Assembly: GCA_017303675.1 (NCBI GenBank)
Contig: JAFLBX010000001.1
Span: 1,127,970 to 1,191,969 of the forward strand
DNA length: 64,000 nt
Reading direction: 5' to 3'
DNA from: Ignavibacteria bacterium
GTDB taxonomy: Bacteria > Bacteroidota > Ignavibacteria > Tepidaquicellales > OLB5
Part shown: piece by piece, positions 1 to 8,818 of the stretch
Layout of the letters: each line of letters begins with the position of its first letter
Numbering within the stretch: position 1 is the first letter of the stretch
Notes under the pieces: generated by a model
What the model was told of the DNA's origin: nothing
Database searches by the model: none
Seen by the model: only the letters and a program-made list of their open reading frames with translations
Translations under genes and position numbers: made by a program

Positions 1-157
1 CCTAATTTAGTATCCCCAAATGAAAATGTTGTTTGATTTTATGAAAAAATTGATTATTATTGTAACCGGGGGTATGCGCAAGTAATATTATGCATTAATG
101 GCTTAGTTATAAAGTAACACTTTAAAGAAGCTATTTTTCAATCATTTAAAAAAATTT

Positions 158-1135
158 ATGTTGAAGAGATTACTCCCAATTTTCTTGATTTTCGCTGTAA
201 ATTACTATGTTTTATACTCTCAGGAATTTGTTAACTCCGGCAGCTATGCGGATAGGACAAACTCAGTATCTGATATTGGAAATTTAGATTTTTCTTTAAA
301 ATTAAAGAATAACGGCGAAAATAAATATTCCACATCTTCTTCATCTTTCAGTGAAAGAAAGGCCGGTTTAAATCCCTTCAAAAAAACTTCAACCCAGGAG
401 ATCGGTTCATTCAAGTTAAAGGAAAAAGTTACCAAAGCCGGTAAAAAATACATAGATGTTTATTTCCATAACTTTTATGATTCTTACCAGGAAAATTACA
501 TAGCGAATTTTATAGGACACCTTCATTTTGGAGTGGGTCCCGGATTTTTTGTTGGACCGTATCTTGATGTTTATGCAGATTCAAGATCAAGCAAAGCTCT
601 TATTTATAATGATAGGTTTGTTGAAATTGGGTTTTTCTTAAGATATTATTTCTTTAAGAATCTTTATTTTGAAGGCAGGATAGGCTATACAAGGCAGATA
701 GACCTTGATTCAAACAAAATAAACTTTAAGCCTATGCTGGTTTATTTTTACAGGTTCGGAGAGCCGGTATTTAAACGCACAAAATCCAGCGATCCAAAGA
801 CAAGTCTTTACCTCGATATATATTACGCCGCAATGTATGATTACAAATACAAAAATGCGTTCTTACAGGGGATACTTACCCAGGCTTTGAGGTTCAGCAT
901 GAAGGGTTATTCATACTTCGAAAATTACCTGTTCCAGTCAGGGCAGTTTGACGGCAGGAAGGTTGATTACAATAACTATTTTGAAATTGGTACAGGCGTA
1001 AGGTTCAAGCCGAATATGCTTGTGGGTCCGGTAATTTTTGTTGAGCCCACATATAAAATATATTTCTTCGGTGATAAGAAAAATTCGTTCCAGCTAAAGG
1101 CAGGGTTTATACTGAACTTCTTCCTGGAAATGTAA
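158..1135 (+). CDS. Exported outer-membrane beta-barrel-like protein
   Basis: No named family recognised. The 325-residue protein starts with a Sec signal peptide (about residues 1-21, hydrophobic LLPIFLIFAV, likely cleaved after YSQ). The C-terminal two thirds (from about residue 95) is rich in alternating aromatic and polar residues: GFFLRYYFFKNLYFEGRIGYTR, MLVYFYRF, LYLDIYYAAMYDY. It ends in short strand-like segments finishing LNFFLEM. This fits an integral outer-membrane beta-barrel. Residues 22-90 are low-complexity, Ser/Lys/Asn-rich and probably periplasmic or disordered. It lies upstream of, and co-directional with, a membrane glycosyltransferase 55 bp away, so it could be co-transcribed with it. 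Function unknown; the barrel call rests on composition only. Confidence 0.7.
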   Translation: MLKRLLPIFLIFAVNYYVLYSQEFVNSGSYADRTNSVSDIGNLDFSLKLKNNGENKYSTSSSSFSERKAGLNPFKKTSTQEIGSFKLKEKVTKAGKKYIDVYFHNFYDSYQENYIANFIGHLHFGVGPGFFVGPYLDVYADSRSSKALIYNDRFVEIGFFLRYYFFKNLYFEGRIGYTRQIDLDSNKINFKPMLVYFYRFGEPVFKRTKSSDPKTSLYLDIYYAAMYDYKYKNAFLQGILTQALRFSMKGYSYFENYLFQSGQFDGRKVDYNNYFEIGTGVRFKPNMLVGPVIFVEPTYKIYFFGDKKNSFQLKAGFILNFFLEM

Positions 1136-1190
1136 TTATACACAAATTTTATTTTTGAAAGAAAAAATTATAAAAGTTAATTAAAACTAT

Positions 1191-2525
1191 ATGCAAGAAG
1201 TTTTCACAGTATTACTCTGGATCTGTTCAATTCTGCTGATAATAAGCGGAATAGACGATGTGCTGGTTGACCTGCTTTACTGGTTCAACCGCTGGAAATA
1301 TAACAGGAGCCTGCCTAATATGGATGATGTGCTGGCAGCCGGTGAGAACAATATTGCTCTTGTTATCTGCGCATGGCGCGAATATAAAGTTATAGGCAGA
1401 ACGCTTACTTACGCGCTCAGCAAAATGAGGTATTCCAATTTTACTATTTTTGTGGGGATATACCCCAATGATACAAAAACCCTTGAAGTTGTTAAGCGTA
1501 TCGCGCAGAAGAACAACAAAGTTGTTATCTGCGTGAACTCTCATGACGGGCCGACTACAAAAGCCGATAACCTTAACAATGTTTATGAATCAATTAAACG
1601 CTTCGAAAAGGATAACGGAAAGAACTTTGATGTTATTTCAATTCACGACAGCGAAGATTTTATACACCCGTTAACGCTTAAAATTGATAACTACCTTATA
1701 ATGCACCAGGGCATTGATGCCGTGCAGATACCTGTTGTGCCTATTAAAGATGACAGGGGAAAGTTCATTCACAGAACTTACTGCGATGCTTTTGCGGAAG
1801 TACACTCAAAGGATCTTATTGTAAGACAGGCGCTAAAGGTATTTATACCTTTTGCGGGAACCGGGATGTCATTTCGCCGCGAAATTTTTATGAACTTAGA
1901 CGCGCATTACCCGCAGGTGTTCAATGAAGCGAATTTAACAGAAGATTACGAGCTTGGCTTAAGGTTATTTAAGATGGGCTATAAAACAGCTTATATTAAC
2001 CTTTTAATTGATAAAAACAATCCCAACAGCCGTGTTGCGACCGGTGAATACTTCCCGAATACTTTCTGGGCTGCTGTTAAGCAGCGCTCAAGATGGACAG
2101 CCGGCATTTGCTTCCAGAACTGGAAGATGCACAAGTGGGCAGGTAACCTGAAAACAAAATATTTCCTGATGCGTGACAGGAAAACCATCTTCAGCAACTT
2201 TATGGTGCTCTTAAGCAATCTGGTTTTCGCGCTCTTCCTTCTTTACCTGCTTGGCTTTGGATTGGGTATAAGAGTGTTTGAGTCAGCGGTTGAGCAGAAC
2301 ACAGCATTGTGGTTCTTCCTGTGGGCATGTTTTTTCTTTATGGTGTGGCGTCTGGTTCACAGGTTCATATTCACTTACAGCTGGTACGGCCTCAAGTACG
2401 CCTTCTTCAGCTTAATAAGGCTTAACTTTGATAACCTGATAAACTTCTTCGCGACCTTCAGGGCTATGAAGGTATTTATGAACATGAAGAACAAAGTTGT
2501 ATGGGAATCAACTGATCATTATTGA
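1191..2525 (+). CDS. Membrane-bound family 2 glycosyltransferase (NfrB-like)
   Basis: An inner-membrane processive-type GT2 enzyme. It has one N-terminal membrane helix (about residues 5-25), a cytoplasmic GT-A domain (about 53-310) and at least two C-terminal helices (about 338-360 and 372-395). The GT2 signatures are visible: DSED at 153-156 (metal/nucleotide-sugar aspartates), TEDYE at 250-254 (catalytic-base region) and QRSRW at 298-302 (the Q..RW motif of processive enzymes). TKADNLNN at 123-130 and HDSEDFIHP resemble the glycosyltransferase domain of NfrB, the phage N4 adsorption protein B family. It lacks the extra cytoplasmic domain found in full NfrB (444 residues here). Donor and product cannot be read from the sequence; exopolysaccharide synthesis is inferred. 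Confidence 0.85.
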   Translation: MQEVFTVLLWICSILLIISGIDDVLVDLLYWFNRWKYNRSLPNMDDVLAAGENNIALVICAWREYKVIGRTLTYALSKMRYSNFTIFVGIYPNDTKTLEVVKRIAQKNNKVVICVNSHDGPTTKADNLNNVYESIKRFEKDNGKNFDVISIHDSEDFIHPLTLKIDNYLIMHQGIDAVQIPVVPIKDDRGKFIHRTYCDAFAEVHSKDLIVRQALKVFIPFAGTGMSFRREIFMNLDAHYPQVFNEANLTEDYELGLRLFKMGYKTAYINLLIDKNNPNSRVATGEYFPNTFWAAVKQRSRWTAGICFQNWKMHKWAGNLKTKYFLMRDRKTIFSNFMVLLSNLVFALFLLYLLGFGLGIRVFESAVEQNTALWFFLWACFFFMVWRLVHRFIFTYSWYGLKYAFFSLIRLNFDNLINFFATFRAMKVFMNMKNKVVWESTDHY

Positions 2526-2559
2526 TCAAAAAGAAATTTTAAAATTACCATGGTACACT

Positions 2560-2592
2560 AAGGGGGCGGTCTGAACATAGGTCGCCCTTTTT
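2560..2592 (+). terminator. Intrinsic terminator after the GT2 gene
   Basis: A GGGCG/CGCCC stem with a long loop is followed by a run of T, 35 bp after the stop codon. Confidence 0.6.
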
Positions 2593-2655
2593 ATTTATCT
2601 TGAAAAACCCTTAAAGATACATTAGATTAGAATAATAAATTATAACCACACCGCA

Positions 2656-3900
2656 ATGAAAAGACTTATACTTTTCGAGCTTATCGTACTATTTTTAGCC
2701 ACAACCTTTGAAAGTGACTCTCCTCCCGGCTGGTTCCAGCAGACATTGCCCAGAACAGATATTACGGTGCAGGATATTTATTTTATTGATAGTTTAATGG
2801 GTTTTTGTGTTGTCAGAAAAAATACAAATGACAGTGCTTTCATTTATAAAACAAGTGATGGAGGGAACAACTGGGCTACAGCATTTGGTGAAAACATATA
2901 TCTGACAACCATTCAATTTGTTGATAATAATACAGGCTATAGCGTTGGTTCAGGGGGTGGGGGAGGCATAGTCAAAAAAACAATAAATGGTGGTGTAAAC
3001 TGGTATACTTCTGCTTTGGTTTCAGGTTTTCCGCTTTCAGATGTTTTTTTTGTAAACGAAAATACCGGTTGGACATGCAGTGAAGATATTTTTGGTGCAG
3101 GGTTACTAAAAACGACCAACGGCGGAGTAAACTGGCAGAGCCAGCTAGGCGCAAGCTTTAAGCCAACAAAACTTTTTTTCCTGAATGAAGATACAGGCTG
3201 GGTTAATTGCAATGGTGTTGTGAACAGCGGAACATACAGAACTACAGATGCTGGAGTAAGTTGGGTTAAAATGGATAATATTGGTTTTGGTGATATATAT
3301 TTTTTTAATAAATTAGTAGGTATAAGAGCCAGCGGTGAATTTTATAAAACTACAAATGGTGGTATAAACTGGTTCGTAACTTCAAGTCTTGCCGGTGGCA
3401 AGCTTTCTTTTGTAACTGATTCAATTGGCTGGGCTGGGAATAATTTTAATAATATTACAAAAACCACCACAGGTGGTAATACATGGTTTTATCAGTCATC
3501 ACCAATCTTCAATAATCTGAGTATCAGTGCTGTTGAAACATTAAAAGCATGGGCGGGTGGAAATGGCTTAGTACATACAACAGATGGTGGCGGACCGCCA
3601 GTAGGAATTGAACCAGTCGGAACAGAAATTCCATCAGAATATAAATTATTCCAGAATTACCCAAATCCTTTTAATCCGGTTACAAATATCGGATTTCGGA
3701 TTGCCGGTTTCGGATTGGTTACACTCAAAATATTTGATATAACTGGAAAAGAAATTACCACTCTTATTAATGAAGAATTAAGGGCAGGAGAATATAAAAC
3801 TGACTGGAATGCTTCAGGTTTTTCATCAGGGGTGTATTTTTATTCATTAACTGTTGAGGGACAAATTATAGATACCAAAAAAATGTTGATGATTAAGTAA
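2656..3900 (+). CDS. T9SS-sorted protein with Ycf48/BNR-like repeats
   Basis: A secreted 414-residue protein. It has a signal peptide (about 1-20, RLILFELIVLFLATTF). Residues ~30-310 hold about seven imperfect ~40-residue repeats of the form 'KT.DGG.NW......... I.F.D..TGY..G', typical of the Ycf48-like/BNR beta-propeller fold. The C-terminal type A sorting domain (about 325-414) starts with LFQNYPNPFNPVTNIGF, continues with the SGVYFYSL strand and ends KKMLMIK. The sorting domain directs export through the type IX system and is normally cleaved for surface attachment. The propeller is probably an adhesion or scaffold module; no catalytic site is visible. It is related in layout to the gene at 43873-45087. 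Confidence 0.88.
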   Translation: MKRLILFELIVLFLATTFESDSPPGWFQQTLPRTDITVQDIYFIDSLMGFCVVRKNTNDSAFIYKTSDGGNNWATAFGENIYLTTIQFVDNNTGYSVGSGGGGGIVKKTINGGVNWYTSALVSGFPLSDVFFVNENTGWTCSEDIFGAGLLKTTNGGVNWQSQLGASFKPTKLFFLNEDTGWVNCNGVVNSGTYRTTDAGVSWVKMDNIGFGDIYFFNKLVGIRASGEFYKTTNGGINWFVTSSLAGGKLSFVTDSIGWAGNNFNNITKTTTGGNTWFYQSSPIFNNLSISAVETLKAWAGGNGLVHTTDGGGPPVGIEPVGTEIPSEYKLFQNYPNPFNPVTNIGFRIAGFGLVTLKIFDITGKEITTLINEELRAGEYKTDWNASGFSSGVYFYSLTVEGQIIDTKKMLMIK

Positions 3901-4010
3901 GAATTACTTAATCAGAAATCCCTATTTATCGGGAATTCTTATCAAAAATATTATCTAAAAAAACGCTTTAAATAATTAACTGAAATTTTAAACCCTAAAA
4001 ATTAAAAGTT

Positions 4011-7000
4011 ATGAAAACTTTACTCAGGATCACAGTTACACTTGCATTACCGGTTATATACTTTATCATTGCTTCGGCATTTAAGCCCACTGAACCTTTA
4101 AAAGTAACAGATGCCTCAAAAGTGAACTTAATACAACCACCAACAGCCCAAATACCTAAGGACTTTACACATTTTATACTTAACTATGGTATTCAGGATG
4201 GAGATAACGAGTGGGATAATTTTACAGCGTTCTGGCCATATTATAAAGATACCCTGCATTATAACGGAATACAGTTATATGATTACGGGGCGGATACTAC
4301 TGGACAGTTTGGAGTACCATTAAGAACAGACCAGATAGCTACTGTAAACTCGCTAATAACCGGAACGCAGAACCGTGGATTAAGAAGTAATTTTCAGCGT
4401 ATAAATATATCCAAGCTTTGCCAGGATGGTCAAAGAATGGTATTTGAATCAGAAGGCGGCAATGAAGGATACTCATACAGTTCCAGAATGTCCGGCTCAG
4501 GGCCGGTTTCCGATAGCGGACGAAGTGTGATAAAGGGTTGCGCATCGTGTCCGCCAAGTATGCCGGCAGGTATGCTTTGTGAAAGCGTAACAGAAAATCT
4601 GCAATTTGCGCTATCATATACATATGACTGGGCGCCCCAGCAGAATTGGCATCTGAAGCCGGTTATGAGAATTAAACAAAGTGACTTCAGCGCAAATGAT
4701 ACAAGACCTGTGGTTGCAATTTATACAAGGAACTTTGATGGTGTTTACATTGATACTGTAATTCTGAGAGTAAGAAATTTTGCAAATGGAAGTGGTCAGT
4801 ATTTTGGACAATATACGGACAAATACACTTTTCAGGGTTCAGATGATTCAATGTTAGTTAACGGCAGGAAAGATACAGCTACAGGCTTAATGTATGGCTA
4901 TACACGCGAGAACGTTAACGCAAGCCAGATTGATTTTAAGATATACTGGTTCGGGCAGGTTGATGTATGGTTTGATAAACTGGTTGTGGATAATGATATT
5001 GCTAACAGACTTTTTCTAACAGATACACTGGCAAATTTTAACCAATATTTAAATGCTGAAGTTAATAACTTCGGGAATAATCTTGACATGTTTTTTGTAG
5101 ATGAGTGTGTAACAACTAACCTGCCATGCATTAAATACGTAAACGATTATATCAAAAACTCAGGTTTACCTTCGCCGCCCTTAAGTTATGCGGTTTCATA
5201 TAATATGAATTTCCACTATACAAGAAATGATGCAAACACTTTTAAGATGTATCTTGATACAGTTAAACCGGATATAATTCAGGTAGATGCCCACGCGTTG
5301 CAGTTTCATGACCAGGGTGAACCCGGCTGCATACCGATTAATTCATTTGACTCATTGCTTGTTGATCCTAAAGTCCCCGCAGACTGGAAAGTAAATAATC
5401 AAACTTATAATACATATCTGCAGGAGTGTTTAGGTCAAAAAGATAGCTATGTTTGGCCTATGGAAGGTTCGTTTATTTACCAGATACATAAGACCCGGGA
5501 AAATATTACGTCAGCTTCAAATAATACACGCATATCAATTCAGCCTCAGATACAGGGCTGGCTAATACACAACAACATTAACGGCAAATTCAGGTATGGC
5601 TGCCGCGAGCCGTTAAATGAAGAAATAAGCGCTCAGGCATGGATAGCACTTTCATACGGCGCAGATTACCTGAACTGGTTCTGGCTGCCAACAATGACAC
5701 CGCTTACCGCCGATGTATCTCAGCGGAACGGTCCGATGGATATGAGTGTAGATCCTGGTGACGAGACATACACTTTTGGCGTGTTTGATACACCATCTCA
5801 ACCCAGAAGACAAAACCTATATGGACAGAACAAATTTGATTACCTCTGTACCCTAAACTCAAAGATCCTGAATTTAAAACCAACCCTTGACGCAATTACC
5901 TGGAACTCAGCATACAGTGTGCACAGTGAAGGTGCGAATCATGGATACATACAAGATATTATGAGCATATTGCCCGGTATAAACGGGCAAAACCCATGTG
6001 TAGAAGATCATCCCAACGGACCTTACATGGATTGTACTGACGATAGATATTGGGAAATGGGATTTTATAACGATATTGGAACAGCAAAATATTTTGTTAT
6101 GGTTAACCGCAGATGTATTCCTTCAGGCGGCGGATATGCAGGTGATAACAGGGTATTAAGGATAAAATTCAACTTGACCGGACCTGTTAATTGGCAAATA
6201 AGTGAAGTTGGAAGTTCTGTAAGACTAAAAGTATTTGACAGAACTAAATACGCTTCATTCGGTGAAAATCCCGGTGAAATGGGCTGGTTCAATCCCGGTG
6301 AAGGTAAGTTGTTTAAAATTGAACCGGCATTCCCTAAAGGTGGCATACTTGTAGCTGATGAAGTTATCTCCGGCGGTGAATTTACCTGCGAAGCACCCGT
6401 TTACAATAATGGCTATAACATAACGATCGGCGCAAACACAACTATACATTTTAATGATAGCTCTAAGTTCGTAATGGATGGTGGTGTGTTTACAGTGGGC
6501 GACCAGAACACATCCGCTCCGCAGAATATAACAAGCGATGCAGCAACAGGAACCTCCTGGAGTGGTCACAGATTCACTAATTGCGAAGTTAAAATTTACG
6601 GCGCAACATTTACCGGACTCGCAAACGATACAACTTATGCTGTAAATATAATAGATTGCCCCGTTGTTGATATACGGAACTGTACATTTAACATTAACAG
6701 TTCACTCAAAGGCGGAGTTAATGCTGTTTTCTTTAGTGACCCCAACAATGAAATAAGCTTAAGCAATATTTATATTGGAGCAAATACTTTTAATTCATCA
6801 GGTTCAACAATACCGACTGTTAATATTTCATCGTATGCAGGTGAAACAACTCCATTAATCATAGAAAACAATACATTCAATGAAGGAAACACAGCAATAT
6901 TTCTAAGCGGCATAACTGGCGGAGCAATAAAAGGTAATTCTATCACAGATAATTTCATCGGTATAAACGCTTTAACATCTTCCATTGATATAAAATCAAA

Positions 7001-8639
7001 TACAATATCATCTACTGTAAACAACGCACTAGGTATATTTGCCGCAGGCGGCAGTGAGCTTAAAATGAATAATGCCGGCAGTAAAACGCTCGGCGGTTTG
7101 AATGATATCTCTAATTCAGGCACAGCGGCAAACAATATTGTTGTTGATGGTTCTGTTTTCCTGCTCGATGGCGGTCAGAATATATTCAATATAACCGATG
7201 ACCAGACTTCAAAGCATTTATACGGTTACTTCCCGCTGTTCACAGCAGTAAGTTATGATGAGACAAATAACTGCTTTAAACTGAACTCCTCGCCTGTTGA
7301 CCCGCCGTATAATGTGGTAACATCAGGATTTCAGGGTTCACAAATAACATTTAACTTCACTCCATATCTATCAGGCTGTGAAGCAAATGAAGGCGGAGAC
7401 GGCTTTGCAATAAACCTTGGTGATGGCATTTACGATACAATTTACAACGAAGGCTCCGGTTCAGGCGGAAGCAGTCATTCATCACGTCTCCTCCTTGCCA
7501 AGGGGGAGTACCCGCAGGGGGAGGGGGTCTATTATAAACAGGCTCAGATCCCGCCAAGGCGGGACTTCGAAATGACTTCGTCATTTCTTGAATACGATTC
7601 CATCAGCGTACTCATGCGTTACCGTAACTACACACAGGCAAAAACAAAATGCCTTGACCTAATCAACACATACCCTGATAGCATTCAGAGCTTGAATGCT
7701 GTATCAAAGCTGTTCTTATCCACTGTTGCCAGTGATACATCTTACAATGCAGTAAATGAGCTGAAGATATATTACGAAGATCTTATTCTTAATCACGGGT
7801 ATAATACTTCTCTTGTAAAACGCGCAAATTATTACATTCTGAAGTGTAAAGTAAGAATGCGTGAATACACACAGGCTTTGGCAGGCTTCCAGCAGATAAT
7901 TAATCAAAATCCATACAGCTACGAAGGACTTATAGCAAGGTGGGATTATATGGCAACTTCATTGCTTATTCAGGGACAAGGCGGCGCTTTCAGCAACTTA
8001 AATATAGAAGTATCAAGCAGCATTGACATAGTCAATGCACTCCAAAGAGAAGCCAATGATGACGACCGCTCACCGTTTACCAAGGAACAACGGCAGGATA
8101 TCAGGAAATCGATTAATACAGCTATAGAAATATCAAAAGATGAAGATGACAGGAAAATAAAAACACTGGAAGTAAAGTCAGAGCAGGGTGATGTTAATGC
8201 TTCCAAAGAGCTTGAACAGATCAGATCATTAAAACAGGTAGTAAAAACTGAAAAGCCAAAAAGCATAATTGAACATGTACGGATAGTATCAGAAGATATA
8301 AGGAAAGTATTTGGCTCAAATACCAGCGGTAAAGGCAATGAACCGAAGAATATTCCAATGGTATTCAGGCTATCACAGAATTATCCAAACCCGTTTAATC
8401 CAGTAACCAAGATAAATTACGACTTGCCGAAAGATTCAAAGGTAAGGATCGTAATCTATGATATACTTGGCAGGGAAGTTAAACGGCTTGTGAACAGTGA
8501 ACTCAAAACCGCAGGTTCATACATTGTTGACTTCAATGCATCAAACTATGCAAGCGGTGTTTACTTCTACCGCATAGAAGCCGAAGAGCCTAACGGCAAT
8601 AAATTTGTGGATAGCAAGAAGATGGTGCTATTGAAGTAG
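4011..8639 (+). CDS. Giant multidomain T9SS-sorted surface protein with beta-helix
   Basis: A 1542-residue exported protein. A signal peptide (about 1-25) leads into a ~600-residue region resembling a glycoside-hydrolase-type alpha/beta barrel (strand-like segments LDMFFVDE and PDIIQVDAH, then YGADYLNWFW). A specific GH family could not be assigned. Residues ~780-1080 form a right-handed parallel beta-helix with repeated 'IENNTFN...IKGNSITDN.IGI' turns. Residues ~1200-1320 look like helical TPR-type repeats, followed by a charged helical stretch. The type A sorting domain starts near residue 1447 (QNYPNPFNPVTKINY) and ends KKMVLLK. Residues ~1159-1194 are encoded by GC-rich palindromic DNA that looks inserted. 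Probably a polysaccharide-active or adhesive surface protein; that role is inference. Confidence 0.85.
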   Translation: MKTLLRITVTLALPVIYFIIASAFKPTEPLKVTDASKVNLIQPPTAQIPKDFTHFILNYGIQDGDNEWDNFTAFWPYYKDTLHYNGIQLYDYGADTTGQFGVPLRTDQIATVNSLITGTQNRGLRSNFQRINISKLCQDGQRMVFESEGGNEGYSYSSRMSGSGPVSDSGRSVIKGCASCPPSMPAGMLCESVTENLQFALSYTYDWAPQQNWHLKPVMRIKQSDFSANDTRPVVAIYTRNFDGVYIDTVILRVRNFANGSGQYFGQYTDKYTFQGSDDSMLVNGRKDTATGLMYGYTRENVNASQIDFKIYWFGQVDVWFDKLVVDNDIANRLFLTDTLANFNQYLNAEVNNFGNNLDMFFVDECVTTNLPCIKYVNDYIKNSGLPSPPLSYAVSYNMNFHYTRNDANTFKMYLDTVKPDIIQVDAHALQFHDQGEPGCIPINSFDSLLVDPKVPADWKVNNQTYNTYLQECLGQKDSYVWPMEGSFIYQIHKTRENITSASNNTRISIQPQIQGWLIHNNINGKFRYGCREPLNEEISAQAWIALSYGADYLNWFWLPTMTPLTADVSQRNGPMDMSVDPGDETYTFGVFDTPSQPRRQNLYGQNKFDYLCTLNSKILNLKPTLDAITWNSAYSVHSEGANHGYIQDIMSILPGINGQNPCVEDHPNGPYMDCTDDRYWEMGFYNDIGTAKYFVMVNRRCIPSGGGYAGDNRVLRIKFNLTGPVNWQISEVGSSVRLKVFDRTKYASFGENPGEMGWFNPGEGKLFKIEPAFPKGGILVADEVISGGEFTCEAPVYNNGYNITIGANTTIHFNDSSKFVMDGGVFTVGDQNTSAPQNITSDAATGTSWSGHRFTNCEVKIYGATFTGLANDTTYAVNIIDCPVVDIRNCTFNINSSLKGGVNAVFFSDPNNEISLSNIYIGANTFNSSGSTIPTVNISSYAGETTPLIIENNTFNEGNTAIFLSGITGGAIKGNSITDNFIGINALTSSIDIKSNTISSTVNNALGIFAAGGSELKMNNAGSKTLGGLNDISNSGTAANNIVVDGSVFLLDGGQNIFNITDDQTSKHLYGYFPLFTAVSYDETNNCFKLNSSPVDPPYNVVTSGFQGSQITFNFTPYLSGCEANEGGDGFAINLGDGIYDTIYNEGSGSGGSSHSSRLLLAKGEYPQGEGVYYKQAQIPPRRDFEMTSSFLEYDSISVLMRYRNYTQAKTKCLDLINTYPDSIQSLNAVSKLFLSTVASDTSYNAVNELKIYYEDLILNHGYNTSLVKRANYYILKCKVRMREYTQALAGFQQIINQNPYSYEGLIARWDYMATSLLIQGQGGAFSNLNIEVSSSIDIVNALQREANDDDRSPFTKEQRQDIRKSINTAIEISKDEDDRKIKTLEVKSEQGDVNASKELEQIRSLKQVVKTEKPKSIIEHVRIVSEDIRKVFGSNTSGKGNEPKNIPMVFRLSQNYPNPFNPVTKINYDLPKDSKVRIVIYDILGREVKRLVNSELKTAGSYIVDFNASNYASGVYFYRIEAEEPNGNKFVDSKKMVLLK
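7487..7590. repeat. Palindromic repeat insert inside a coding region
   Basis: A GC-rich stretch inside the T9SS gene at 4011-8639, with three dyads. The first is CTCCTT-GCC-AAGGGGGAG around 7490-7508, followed by a G-rich tract. The second is TCCCGCC-aa-GGCGGGA at 7549-7564. The third is GAAATGA-cttcg-TCATTTC at 7569-7587. The encoded peptide is unlike its surroundings. The hairpin at 7549-7564 with flanking GAT and ATGAC resembles the intergenic hairpin at 10024-10043, which suggests a dispersed REP-like family. Confidence 0.6.
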
Positions 8640-8696
8640 GAATTTTTAGATTTGTCGATTAAGAAAAATCATTAAGTAATGTAATCGCAGAATTTT

Positions 8697-8720
8697 AGGA
8701 GCCTTAAGGGCTCCTTTTTT
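8697..8720 (+). terminator. Strong intrinsic terminator after the giant T9SS gene
   Basis: AGGAGCC-TTAAG-GGCTCCT stem followed directly by six or more T, 57 bp after the stop codon. Confidence 0.85.
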
Positions 8721-8790
8721 ATCTTTATTTTTTACATTTTCTCACGGTAAAACGGTATAAATCTTCGTTTTATCTTAATTTACGGTTAGT

Positions 8791-8798
8791 TATCTTTG
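8791..8798 (+). promoter_or_regulatory. Bacteroidota-type -7 promoter box for wecB
   Basis: TATCTTTG matches TAnnTTTG and lies 20 bp before the ATG at 8819. No clear TTG element is seen at the expected -33 spacing, so the call is moderate. It supports 8819 over the internal Met19 as the start. Confidence 0.45.
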
Positions 8799-8818
8799 TT
8801 ATCTGAAAAAGAAAAATT

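Noticed and set aside
3895-3945. Terminator after the first Ycf48-repeat gene
   Set aside because: There is an AAGAATT/AATTCTT dyad with an inner TCCC/GGGA, but no T run follows and the loop is long; too weak to list.
6770-7135. Minus-strand open frame of 121 codons inside the giant T9SS gene
   Set aside because: It is antisense to a well-supported beta-helix region, has no ribosome site or family features, and is explained by the codon pattern of the opposite strand.
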